From the NCBI GenBank assembly GCA_905221605.1, contig CAJNDS010001813.1, forward strand, positions 501,934 to 565,933: DNA of 64,000 nucleotides. The letters are read 5' to 3'. The notes below the pieces were generated by a model that made no database searches, was not told the origin of the DNA, and worked only from the letters and a program-made list of their open reading frames with translations. Both the position numbers and the translations under genes were made by a program. This document shows positions 11,601 through 19,567 of the stretch, piece by piece. This stretch comes from Symbiodinium natans. Taxonomy: Eukaryota; Sar; Dinophyceae; Suessiales; Symbiodiniaceae. How positions within the stretch are numbered: position 1 is the stretch's first letter; each line of letters begins with the position of its first letter.

Positions 11601-14600
11601 GGAGAGAAAGAGAGCGAGAGAAAGAGAGAGAGAGAGAGAGATCAGACAAAGAACCATGAAGGTGACACAGAGAAGAGAGAGAGAGAGAGAGCGAGCGAGT
11701 GAGAGAGAGAGAGAAAGGGGTGCAAAAAAAGAGGGACTGTGACTGAGACTGGGACTGGGCAGTTGGCACGCCAAAGGTTTCAAAGGCGACGACATCTGCG
11801 AACCGACACACACGATCCCTGCTGGCACACAAAGATCCAAAACAGACACGGCAATGCAGGAGTCTGTTCGGGGCAGACTCGCGATAGTCACGGGCGAACG
11901 GCTGCGGTCTCCGAACGCCACGCGGCCACCGGCCCCGCATTCAGAGAGCCCCCAAATAAACAAGAACGGCGAAGGGTTTAGGGTTAGGGTTGGGCTTTGA
12001 TCTAGGGTTTAGGATTTATAAGGGAACCTCAACCCCGCCAAAAAAGGGAACAAGTGTACTACGGGGCATCCCAGTAAACATGATCCTCTTGACTCAATAC
12101 ACGGAAAAAATGAATATCCCAAGGGCCTACCTAGCATCCAAGCCCTAAACTACTATTTGCTTGAGAACCCCACATTAAAAAAAAGTCGCACACACTCACA
12201 CACACGCAAAATATACATCTCTCTCTCTCTCTAAATAGATATGTGTATATATATATATATATAATTTCCCTTATAAGGGTAATAAAGGGATTTCTATTTT
12301 GAAATTGTTTGGGGTTCTTAAGCAAGTAGTAGTAAACCCTAACCCAAACCCAGGTTCTTGGGGTCCGAGATGCACGACAGCACTGAGCTGCTGCCAAATG
12401 CATTGAGCCATGACCTGCGCCTTGCCATTCAGACCCTACACCCTAAACCCTAAACCCTAAACCCTAGCAGACCCAGGGGTCAAAGGCCCTTGAGGCTAAG
12501 GGTTTAGGGTTTAGCTTCGGGTTTCGGGTTTAGTAAGCCCCTGATTGAGGCCGCACCGGGCCGCGTGGAAGTACTTTCTGAAGATGGACTGTCTGCAAGA
12601 GCTTACCCCCCAAGTCGTGGCCACTCTCACATGGGTAGTGCCCTAAAATACTATATTTTTTTTGGTCCCCAATATCATACGGCACCCTTAAACGGACCCG
12701 AATTTAGAGAGAACTACCAGCATGCTACCCTAAACCCTAAACCCTAATCCGAGCAACGAGAACAGGTTCCTGGCAGCTCTTGTGCAGTTGAGGTTTTTCG
12801 AAAGTGAGCCCTACAACCCTGAACCCCCACACCCCTAAACTCTTAAACCCAGAACTAGTTCTATAGGGGAAGAAACCCTAAACCCTAAACCCTGAACCCT
12901 GAACCCTGAACCCTAAACCCTACCCGTTAAGGGCTTATACAAGATCGCTAGTTCTCCAAGTCCCTACTACGAGCTGGCAAGTTTAGTAGGATTTACAGAT
13001 GCAGCTCGCTACCCTCAGTCTAGGGGTTAAAGAGGCTCAGGGTTTAGAGTTTAGAGTTTAGGATTTGGGCTTGAGATGCGTCTTTCTGTTTCGGTGGCTT
13101 TGTTGGGTTGAGTTCAGGGTTTAGGGTTTAGGGTTTCTAGCGTTTAGGGTTTAAGGTTTTGGGGCTTAGGGTCTGGCCCCTGTCCAAACCGCTTCCTAGT
13201 GGCAGAAGGTGGCATATAGATGGACTGGCCAAAGTACGACTCCTCACCTCGCAGCATCTGGCGTCCCAACGCAAAGGGTTTAGCAGGTTCTAGGGGAGGG
13301 TTTAAGGTTTAGGGTTTAGTGTTTAGGATGTAGGGTTTAGGGTTTAGGGCTTAGGGTTGTTTAGGGTTTTGAGGGGTGGGGGCGTGGTGGTCGTCCCCCG
13401 ACAACTGGGAGCATCGGGAAACTCGCGCCCTTAGGGTGCTACATTGCGCTACTGTAGGGAAATGAATCCTTAGACCCTCAAGTGCCCTAAGATCTTGGGG
13501 CAGTTACACGGTCACTGGGGATTCCATATATACCCCTTACTTGAAGGTTCATGGTACTTACTAACCAATTATAACTGTACATATAACCCTACTTATAATA
13601 CCCCTAAAGGACCTTATAGGGGTTATCCCACTAATAAGTAGGGATATAAGCCCAGTTATAATTGGTTAGTAAGTACCATGAACCTCCAAGTACATACCCT
13701 ATGGAAGCCACGGGCCCATATTTCAGAACCCTTTGAAGAAGGGAAGGGGACCATGTGACTTCCCTTAGCTAAGCCCTAAACTCCAATACCCTAAGCCCTA
13801 AGCCAGGGAACCCTGAGGGGGCCAACTACTTCTTCATAAAACTCTCCCTGGGTTCTTCGGACATCCACTCCCCAGTAGGGTTTAGGGTTTAGGCTTTAGG
13901 GTTTCGGGCCTAAACCCTAAACCCTAAACCCTAAACCCTGAGCCCTAAACCCTTAACCGGAGTCGTTTTGGATACTTGCGACCTGTTGCAAACCAGCGGG
14001 AATAACACCTAGCAAGGCTGCGAGTCCAACTTTGCGGCCAAGTTCATGATAAGTGTTTTAGGGTTTAGGGTTTAGGGTTTAGGGTTTAGGGTTTAGGGTT
14101 TAGGGCTGCAAAGAAATCGCCTAGGCCCCCGTATCAGGCGACTGGCGCAAGAAGAGCGGGACTGACGGAGCTTGAGCAGATCCCTCGACCCCTCACCGCC
14201 CTAACCACCTACAACTTGGGATGTGCCCCGTTATACTATGGGTTTAAGGTTTAGGGTTTAGGGTTTAGGGTTTAGGGTTTAGGGTTTAGGGTTTAGGGTA
14301 AGTCCTTAGTAGGGGTATAAGGGGTGGTATAATCCCTCTTGAGGACTGTTAGTGGAAAGGGGGAACATCCCAACCTATAGCCCCTAAACCTTCCGAAGCC
14401 ATTTCATGACAAGGCACGGTCGTTCATCCACTGGAAAAGATCTCCGCCTGGCAGTCGGCAGCGATGGCAGCAGTAGTCGGTTTAGGGTTTATTTTCTAGG
14501 GTTTAGGGTTTAGGGTCTAGGGCTGCAATAGTTGCCCAGTCAGGGATTTTAGGGGGGTTAGGGGGGGCGGGGGTTGGGGTGGTTTTTCCCTGTGCAAAAC

Positions 14601-17600
14601 CGCCTATGGTCCGTGAGTTTATGCCGTGTGGGTGGCCTGGCCCTCCATGGAAAAGCTGCCCGGGGACCCCCCCTCCCCCCCCCCCCCCCCCCCCGCGTTT
14701 TGGGGGGTAAGGACCCCCCCTCCCCCCCCCCCCCCCCCCCTTCCCCCCCCCCTACCCCCCTACCCCCCCCCCCCCCCTCCACCCCCCCCCCCAACCCCCC
14801 TTCCCGCCCCCCACCAACTTTGGCATCCTGTGACCTAACGAGCGTTTAAACCTTTCAACTATGCTCCAGCGCGGTCGGCGGCTTGAGCCGGAGGCTCTTA
14901 AATTTCAGGGTTTTGCTCGTTGCCGCAAGTTCTGTGCTATAGCTAGCGTACTTCTAGTACTGAGAAGTACTACAGAAGTCGTTGTTTGTTTCGGTCGTAA
15001 GAGTAGTAGTGACTGGTAAGAAATCTGGCAACCCTGAATACCAAGACCCCAAACCATTTAAACCCCAAGCCTTAAAACTCAGTTGGCATGGATGTGGGCC
15101 GCATGAGCGTTTTCATGACCACGTCCTCACAATCTGCCGTTGGCCCTCGCGACTCCGACTCCGACGCCTCTGAACTAAGGAAGGTTCCCCAAACGCCAGG
15201 AAGAAGGATCCCCCAAACTGGCTGGCTCTTTGTAGGGAATGAGGGAATGAGGTGCCCAAAATGACCCCTTAAAGGATAGATAGATGTATCTATATATATA
15301 TATATACATATATACATATATATATATACATATTCCCAATTTCCGACTTCCCGCATTCCCTACTAACAGCCAGGGGGAAAAGAAAATTAAGAGCCCCGGT
15401 TAACTCTTCAGGGCTTCTGTCGGGGGAGCCGTTTGCGGGGGGTGGGGGGGGGAGAGGGGGCAGGGATCTGATGACTGAACCCTAAATAAACCCGAAACCT
15501 GAACTCCTAAATCCTAAACTCTGTGATCCCAACGTGGGTACGGAAGTGCGCGCTCGAAGAAGCAAGCCGAAATTTTGACCTAGACGGGGGGTATTAGGGA
15601 AGTTCCATTGCAGGGATGCCCCAGCCTGTGCAAAGATCCAGAATGAGGTACATCTTCCCCCCTTCCAGGCAAGTCTCCTGAGCTGAGTGCGGTGCGCACT
15701 TCCACCCTCAAGCCCTCAACCCGAAAATCTTAAGATCCCTAAGACCCTGAACGCTCAGACCCTAACACCCTAACCCTGAAACCCTATCAACCCTAAGACC
15801 ACAAAAGCCCTAAACCCGAAATCCTAAATCCCTACACACAGTAGGCGCAGGGCGTATACGACCGACTCGGGGGCTCTAAACGATTTAGGGGTCTAAGGTT
15901 TTGGGTTTCCAGGGTTCCTTCGTAGGGCAATGCGGGGGATGATTATTCTTTATTCCTCTCCCTTTTTGTTCGCGGGGTGGGAGGGGGCTTCTCAAGGTTT
16001 CGGGTTGGGGGTGGCTCTACTTAGTAACCCTTTTAAAAGCTATACGGGGGGGGGGGGGTCCCGAAATTAAGGGGTGCCTTGTTGGGGTCCTGATTGTAAG
16101 GGCCTTGTAAGGGATCCTACCATCTGGGGGTCGACTTTAAGGGGTCTCCTATTTTCGTAGGCCGCTTTATCCGAAGGAGCTGACTTGAGGAGTTTTGGGG
16201 CATGTGCATGTGGATGGGGGCTTCCGTGCATCCTAAGGGTACGGAGTGTCGGACCCTTCTGTGCAGCGGAATGAAGCCCGAAATCCCCCAAACCTGGACA
16301 TCTAAACCCTAAACCTTGAACCCTACCTGGGACTCTATTTACCTGCAGTTTAACGGCACATACCCTTACTGTAATTCGTAGGTATAACCCATAAAAACTG
16401 TAGGTAAAGAAGGTCCTAGGTAAGCCCTAAAACCCTGAACCCTAAACCCTAAACCCTAAACCCTAAACGCCCCAAAACCTGGACAGAAGAGGGGCGTGGA
16501 GTCGAACGATGTGCTGATGGTCTAGCCTGCGTGGAGGCTCATGGTACTTCGTAACTAATTGGGTTTAGGGTTTAGGGTTTAGGGTTTAGGGTTTAGGTTT
16601 TAGGGTTTAGGGTTTAGGGTTTAGGGTTTAAGGTTTAGGGCTTAGGGTTTTGGGTTTTGGGTTTAAGGTTTAGGAACTGTACTTACAACTGTACTTACAA
16701 CCATACTCGGGCACTTAAGGGGCTTATAAGTGGTTATAAGTACAGTTATAATTTTCTTGCTAAGTACCACGAACCTCTAAGTGCGCAAAGAATACAAAGC
16801 ACGCAGGGGCAACACGGATCTGAAGATAAGGACAGATCCCCCCCCAAAGAGGCATCCAGGTACCCAAGGGCCAAATACCCGGTAAATGGGGAAGAGCCCT
16901 AAACCCTAAACCCTAAACCCTAAACCCTAAACCCTAAACACTGAACCGAACACAATCATAGGGATCCTCATATGAGCTGAGGTATCTTCGCACAGCGGGC
17001 CATTGGGGTTGTGCCGGAAGATAAACTTCAGGACAAAGTGCCAAGAACAATTCTTGTTTAAGCAAGTAAAATGGGGGCCTGAATCATTATACATGGGGCC
17101 ATGAGGAATACCATAGATAATTCTTCCGGGAACCTTGGGTTGCATACCCCCCCCCTTGAACCCCCCCTCCCTTAAGAACCCCAAAAGTGTAGGGGTTGAG
17201 CGTTTAGGAAACCCTAAACCCTAAACCCTAAACCCTAAACCCTAAACCCTAAACCCTAAACCCTAAACCCTAAACCCTAAACCCTAAACCCTAAACCCTA
17301 AACCCTGGGTTTCTTAGGGAGCAGGGTCGGCTTTCGGGAGTTGACATGGGAAAGTCATGCAAGGATTTCTCTGATTCTAGTAGCTGAATTTCTTCCACAG
17401 CAACCTCCTAGTTTAGGGTTTAGAGTTTCGGGTTTAGGGTTTAGGGTTTAGGGGTTGTCCAGTAACCTGGGGGCATTAAAGGTTAACCTTTAGAATTCTA
17501 AGGGGATTATACTACCCAAAAAAGGTTAAAGGTTACCTACTCTACTACTAAGAGCTAGAAAAATCCTTAACTACACTAGACCCAAGAGTAACCTAGGAAT

Positions 17601-18580
17601 AACACGGGGATCCTTTTTGGTCTGAAGGAGCTTATAAGGGAGCCGAAACCCTTAAACAAAGGGAAGAAGGGCCTTGTAAGTCAAGTCCCTGTTTGTGGTG
17701 TAGGGTTTAGGGTTTAGGGTTTAGGGTTTAGGGTTTAGGGTTTAGGGTTTAGGGTTTAGGGTTTAGGGCGGTTTAGGGTTTAGGGTTTCAGCGCTGCGCA
17801 GGGTTGCCGCCTGCGGATCATCGCCAGCTCTACATCGCCGTCGTGGTCCTTCTCCATGATCTTGGCGGCATACTTCAGCTTGGAGTCCTGCACGTTTCGC
17901 CCCTAAACCCTAAACCCTAAACCCTAAACCCTAAACCCTAAACCCCTAGACCCTAAACCCTAAGCCCTAAGCCCTAAACCCTAAACCCTCAACCCTAAGC
18001 CCTAAACCGTAATGAAGACATGCACCTCATTGCCTTAAAGACGGTGGGCTCCCCCTTTTACTAACAGTCCTCGACAGGGAATATACTTGAATAGTTAGTT
18101 TAACAGGGGGTACGATAATCCCTACTACGGACTGTTCGTACGGGGACATGCATAGTGTTTCAGGGCTTGGGGCTCAGGAATACACCGCACAGAGCCGAAT
18201 CAGAAGCAGTTCGCAGAGTGCCGGTTCGGGTTTAGGGTTTCGGGTTTAGGGTTTGGTGTTGGGTTTGACTTTCCAGAACCGTAGTTTGGGATGTTGCCCC
18301 TTCTACTAACGGTCCTTCATAGGGCTTATAATAGGGGGTTCCTATCATCCCTAATTAGCACTGTTGGGAACTATAAGGGGGAACATCCCAAACCCTAATC
18401 CTAAATCCTAAACCCTAACCAACACACAAAGCAAATAAACAAACATTGTCGCCAGGACCCCGGGCGTTTAGGGGTGCGGGGTGCCGTGTCCTTGTGGATC
18501 ACGCACGCCACCTGCGCAAACTTTCCCGCGCCGATGTCCGAGGTGCGGGTGTAGTGATCCTCCAGGGGGACGTGAACCAC
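1316..18580 (-). CDS. Split gene for a Ser/Thr protein kinase (CAMK-like), at least 15 exons
   Basis: Gene-level entry; the segments are listed separately. Read on the minus strand, the unique stretches between telomere-like repeats give kinase motifs in the right order: glycine loop GAGKFAQV (18.5 kb), Lys in YAAKIM (17.8 kb), alpha-C Glu in VEEIQLL (17.4 kb), HIVRLH (16.5 kb), MYLILDLCTGG (15.65/14.4 kb), QQLSAVVYLHHH (12.4/11.4 kb), IAHRDIKPDN (11.4 kb), LTDFNLATIF (11.0 kb), CGSPGYMAPE (8.66/7.5 kb), CDIWSVGA (6.87 kb) and an FVKELL...SNDWL subdomain XI region (2.65/1.36 kb). Splice phases fit at nearly every junction from 18.58 to 6.86 kb. Donors are mostly GC, with GT at three; acceptors are AG followed by G. 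It should phosphorylate protein Ser/Thr with ATP. The glycine of DFG is Asn. Substrate and any regulatory domain are unknown. The N-terminus before 18.58 kb and the C-terminus after 1.3 kb are unresolved. Confidence 0.92.
1643..1742. mobile_element. MITE family B, full copy
   Basis: About 100 bp with inverted ends of the TTGGGATGTTCCCCCTTCTA type and inner inverted repeats (ACTAACAGTCCTTCATAGGG / CCCTATTAAGGACTGTTAGT). No coding capacity. Confidence 0.88.
1750..1829. repeat. CCCTAAA array
   Basis: About eleven perfect units directly after a MITE end (1,742). Confidence 0.95.
2619..2680 (-). CDS. Probable kinase exon, subdomain XI
   Basis: Reads SAWKALAFVKELLRRQTA, as in the AxxFVKxLL helix before the conserved Arg. 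The 5' boundary is approximate. A GC donor follows ACTGCAT. Confidence 0.7.
3922..3959 (-). CDS. Probable kinase exon, subdomain X
   Basis: Reads IKTGVPMDYSEQK(W), matching the IxxGxxxxxxxxW stretch of CAMK kinases. Acceptor GCAG; the donor is unclear, and no tested donor brings the next segment into frame. Confidence 0.65.
4075..4124 (-). CDS. Probable kinase exon after subdomain IX
   Basis: In phase with the previous exon it reads LNAEPFKLQHFRQLLR, like the xxPF...I region of subdomain X. The possible donor GTTTAG is itself the start of a telomere-like repeat. Junctions are less certain than for the exons above. Confidence 0.5.
4340..4404. repeat. CCCTAAA array
   Basis: About nine perfect units in a kinase intron. 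Confidence 0.93.
4692..4920. mobile_element. MITE family A, decayed, with a telomere-like tract
   Basis: The left end TACTTGGAGGTTCATGGTAC is present and is followed by TTTAGGG units (4,731-4,806). The element core (AACTGTACTTATAACC) follows. The right end is degraded. Confidence 0.7.
4938..5068. repeat. TTTAGGG array
   Basis: About eighteen units, almost perfect. Confidence 0.95.
5578..5692. repeat. Poly-C tract
   Basis: About 115 bp, almost all C. The G-rich strand could form G-quadruplexes. Other C or G runs: 6,917-6,937; 14,660-14,812; 20,726-20,743; 28,587-28,677; 33,583-33,612; 40,609-40,683; 53,390-53,419; 57,731-57,753. Confidence 0.92.
6143..6243. repeat. TTTAAGGG variant array
   Basis: A run of the 8-base unit GGGTTTAA, about twelve copies, next to ordinary 7-base units. 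A local amplification of one variant. Confidence 0.93.
6859..6902 (-). CDS. Kinase exon: DxWSxG
   Basis: Encodes YTCLCDIWSVGAVC and one base. CDIWSVGA is subdomain IX. Acceptor CCAG; donor is a canonical GTAAGA. A later donor that would add CKM is possible. Confidence 0.87.
7104..7207. repeat. Inverted-repeat family G, copy 1
   Basis: Starts ACTACTACTTGCTTAAGAAC; the right end is diverged. It matches 12,149-12,333. Confidence 0.7.
7361..7440. mobile_element. MITE family B, truncated at an exon
   Basis: The left end TTGGGATGTTCCCCCTTCTA is intact. The right outer end is missing exactly where the kinase APE exon ends (7,446), so the intron begins within the element's inner repeat. Confidence 0.78.
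7446..7518 (-). CDS. Kinase exon: APE motif
   Basis: Encodes YMAPEVVTNAWLGQVG then CPYRQVL and part of a codon. APE of subdomain VIII is present. Acceptor GCAG. The donor giving the right phase is GC at 7,444-7,445. The following intron starts inside a MITE of the TTGGGATGTTCC family (7,361-7,440). Confidence 0.9.
7795..7944. repeat. TTTAGGG array
   Basis: About twenty units in the intron between the activation-loop and APE exons of the kinase. Another array lies at 7,617-7,680. Confidence 0.95.
8642..8676 (-). CDS. Kinase exon: activation loop
   Basis: Thirty-five nt; in the transcript RGRMMSSRCGSPG. Acceptor CCAG, donor GC. The left-over G joins GC of the next exon to give Gly in CGSPGYMAPE. 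Confidence 0.92.
9112..9254. repeat. Dispersed repeat family E, copy 1
   Basis: About 140 bp closely matching 57,578-57,722. A shared stretch is TCAAGGAGGTGAGGGACCAT. Partial relatives at 13,705, 39,745 and 61,690. Confidence 0.8.
9390..9532. repeat. Minisatellite, unit of about 24 bp
   Basis: Five to six imperfect copies of a unit like GCCYGCGAAAATTTGGATAA, in a kinase intron. Confidence 0.8.
10230..10610. other. Unique 380-bp block in a kinase intron
   Basis: Both strands have frames of about 105 codons. Neither fits the kinase order (this lies between the DFN and activation-loop exons). No recognisable product. Confidence 0.5.
10997..11060 (-). CDS. Kinase exon: DFN (variant DFG)
   Basis: With the G from the previous exon it reads GPNQNPLTWKLTDFNLATIF. 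The Mg-binding motif is DFN rather than DFG, with the Asp kept. Acceptor CCAG, donor AG before GTGGGC. Both phases fit. Confidence 0.9.
11399..11478 (-). CDS. Kinase exon: HRD catalytic loop
   Basis: Encodes YLHHHKIAHRDIKPDNVLLQ followed by SPLAIS. HRDIKPDN carries the catalytic Asp, Lys and Asn. Acceptor CCAG, donor G before GTAGAC. A GA-rich microsatellite begins just upstream of the exon in the intron (11,520-11,720). Confidence 0.95.
11520..11720. repeat. GA-rich microsatellite
   Basis: GAGA and GAGAGGGAGAGAAA units over 200 bp, just upstream (in transcript sense) of the HRD exon. The long Ser/Leu and Arg/Glu frames across it are products of the repeat. Confidence 0.92.
12149..12333. repeat. 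Inverted-repeat family G, copy 2
   Basis: 185 bp with ends ACTACTATTTGCTTGAGAAC and GGGGTTCTTAAGCAAGTAGT. It contains CT and TA microsatellites (12,219-12,262). Confidence 0.78.
12374..12435 (-). CDS. Kinase exon: alpha-E
   Basis: Encodes GLNGKAQVMAQCIWQQLSAV and two bases; with the next exon it reads QQLSAVVYLHHH. Acceptor GTAG, donor GC (GT before GCATCT). Two later in-phase acceptors in the first codons cannot be excluded. Confidence 0.87.
12640..12725. repeat. Dispersed repeat family F
   Basis: Similar to 42,645-42,740; the shared end is CGAATTTAGAGA(GA)ACTACC. Confidence 0.65.
13538..13692. mobile_element. MITE family A, full copy
   Basis: 155 bp with long inverted ends: TACTTGAAGGTTCATGGTAC at the left and its complement (ending CCTCCAAGTA) at the right. 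No coding capacity. TA at both ends could be a TA duplication as in Tc1/mariner-type elements; the superfamily is not proven. Confidence 0.9.
14416..14447 (-). CDS. Kinase exon: alpha-D
   Basis: Thirty-two nt giving GGDLFQWMNDR when joined to the preceding exon, a typical GGxLF motif. Acceptor CCAG, donor GC after CGT. Confidence 0.9.
15283..15332. repeat. TA microsatellite
   Basis: TATATA and TATACATA units. Confidence 0.85.
15626..15677 (-). CDS. Kinase exon: beta-5 and hinge
   Basis: Encodes ETCLEGGKMYLILDLCT and one base. MYLILDLC is the beta-5 strand and hinge. Acceptor CTCAG, donor GC after ACAG. The G left over completes the TGGDLF of the next exon. Confidence 0.9.
16496..16526 (-). 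CDS. Kinase exon: beta-4
   Basis: Thirty-one nt encoding LDHQHIVRLH. The two bases left from the previous exon join the first G here to give Leu. The acceptor AG overlaps the outer end of a MITE (16,528-16,782), so the element supplies the end of the intron. Donor GC. Confidence 0.88.
16528..16782. mobile_element. MITE family A with an internal telomere-like tract, touching a splice site
   Basis: The ends (GTGGAGGCTCATGGTACTTC and its partner) enclose a tract of TTTAGGG units (16,561-16,674). The left end abuts kinase exon 16,496-16,526 and contributes the A of its acceptor AG. Confidence 0.82.
17213..17306. repeat. CCCTAAA array
   Basis: About thirteen perfect units close to the alpha-C exon of the kinase. 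Confidence 0.95.
17361..17407 (-). CDS. Kinase exon: alpha-C helix
   Basis: Reads EVAVEEIQLLESEKS plus two bases. The second Glu of VEEIQLL fits the conserved alpha-C Glu, 18 residues after the beta-3 Lys in this model. Acceptor CTAG, donor GC. Confidence 0.88.
17825..17887 (-). CDS. Kinase exon: beta-3 lysine
   Basis: Twenty-one codons beginning DSKLKYAAKIMEKD. The Lys of YAAKIM is the ATP-contacting Lys of subdomain II. Acceptor GCAG. The donor is placed at CTG followed by GC so that the next exon stays in phase 0; other donors a few codons further on are possible. Confidence 0.88.
18047..18153. mobile_element. MITE family B, diverged copy
   Basis: The inner repeats CTAACAGTCC and GGACTGTT are kept; the outer ends are degraded. 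Confidence 0.7.
18286..18391. mobile_element. MITE family B, full copy
   Basis: 106 bp, TTGGGATGTTGCCCCTTCTA to GGGGGAACATCCCAA. It lies in the kinase intron after the glycine-loop exon. Confidence 0.88.
18485..18580 (-). CDS. Kinase exon: glycine-rich loop
   Basis: Thirty-two codons with IGAGKFAQV, the ATP-binding loop. The acceptor is CTCAG before GTG at 18,580 and the donor is GC after ACG at 18,485. Phase 0 into the next exon. An upstream exon is expected but not identified with certainty. Confidence 0.88.
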
Positions 18581-18930
18581 CTGAGGCGGACGGCTCTTTG
18601 ACACGAGGTTCCCCCAAGCCCTAAACCCTAAACACCTAAACCGCGCAAAAGAAGACAAGAAGGGCACATACTACTTGGGGGGCTAGCTTCGGGAGCCTTA
18701 GGGAGTAGTAGGGAGGATTAGGGAGCTTTGGGGCACATACCCCCCTTTGAAGGAGAACAGTAGAAAAAACCCTCGAACCTTAATAGAGTACAGATCCTGA
18801 AACCCTGAGACCCTGAAACCCTAAACCCATAAACCCTCGAAACCCTCGAAACCCTGAAACCCTGAAACCCTGAAACCCTGAACACCGTCTGAGCCCCTAA
18901 GCCCCCAAACCCCCCAAGACGCGCTCAGCC

Positions 18931-19035
18931 CTAAACCCTAAACCCTAAACCCTAAACCCTAAACCCTAAACCCTAAACCCTAAACCCTAAACCCTAAACC
19001 CTAAACCCTAAACCCTAAACCCTAAACCCTAAACC
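18931..19035. repeat. CCCTAAA array
   Basis: About fifteen units, ending at a candidate exon (19,040-19,115). Confidence 0.95.
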
Positions 19036-19039
19036 AGGC

Positions 19040-19115
19040 CTTCGGCATGTCCTCCTTCATGCTGAGGTGAGACTTCAGTGCCAAAAGCGACTGATGAACC
19101 CCGGGCTGCATCTTC
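19040..19115 (-). CDS. Candidate exon, unassigned
   Basis: Reads KMQPGVHQSLLALKSHLSMK then EDMPK, with a CTGAG acceptor and a GC donor. It lies upstream of the kinase glycine-loop exon and may be its N-terminal region. No domain recognised. Confidence 0.55.
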
Positions 19116-19567
19116 CTCAGGTAGATGGGGCATAAGAAAGCCCTCGACAAGAAGAGGGGTTCGGGGTTTAGGGCCAGGGTTTAGGGTTTAGGGCTAGGGT
19201 TTAGGGTTTAGGGCTAGGGTTTTGGGCTTCGGGTTCAGGGTTTAGGAGCTTGGCGGGTCTCAGTACTTTGGGAGAGCTTCAGGGATTGTCCGGGAGGCTC
19301 CAGGTAGTGCTTGGGGTTTCCAGGGCTTGGGGTGCCCAAACCCTCAGTGAGTTTAGGCCTAAACCCTAAACCCTAAACCCTAAACCCCAAACCCCCAAGT
19401 GGTTTACAAGCCCTGAAGCCAAGGGCTTCAAGGTGCAAACTCTCCGACCCCAGAACTTAATCCCTGTTCCCCTAGAAAGAAAAAAGGATCCTTTTTGTTC
19501 ATATATAAGAAAGCCCATAACCCAAAAAGTAAAAAGGATCCCTAACACTGATGGAGAGAAGGCGTAC

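Noticed and set aside
11367-11963. 198- and 181-codon Ser/Leu-rich minus-strand frames
   Set aside because: They translate the GA microsatellite; only the kinase exon at 11,399-11,478 is real coding sequence there.
13190-13275. Minus-strand GRQMLRGEESYFGQSIYMPP as a kinase alpha-E exon
   Set aside because: The exons at 14.42 and 12.4 kb already join in phase to give a complete alpha-D/alpha-E region. This piece does not fit either phase.
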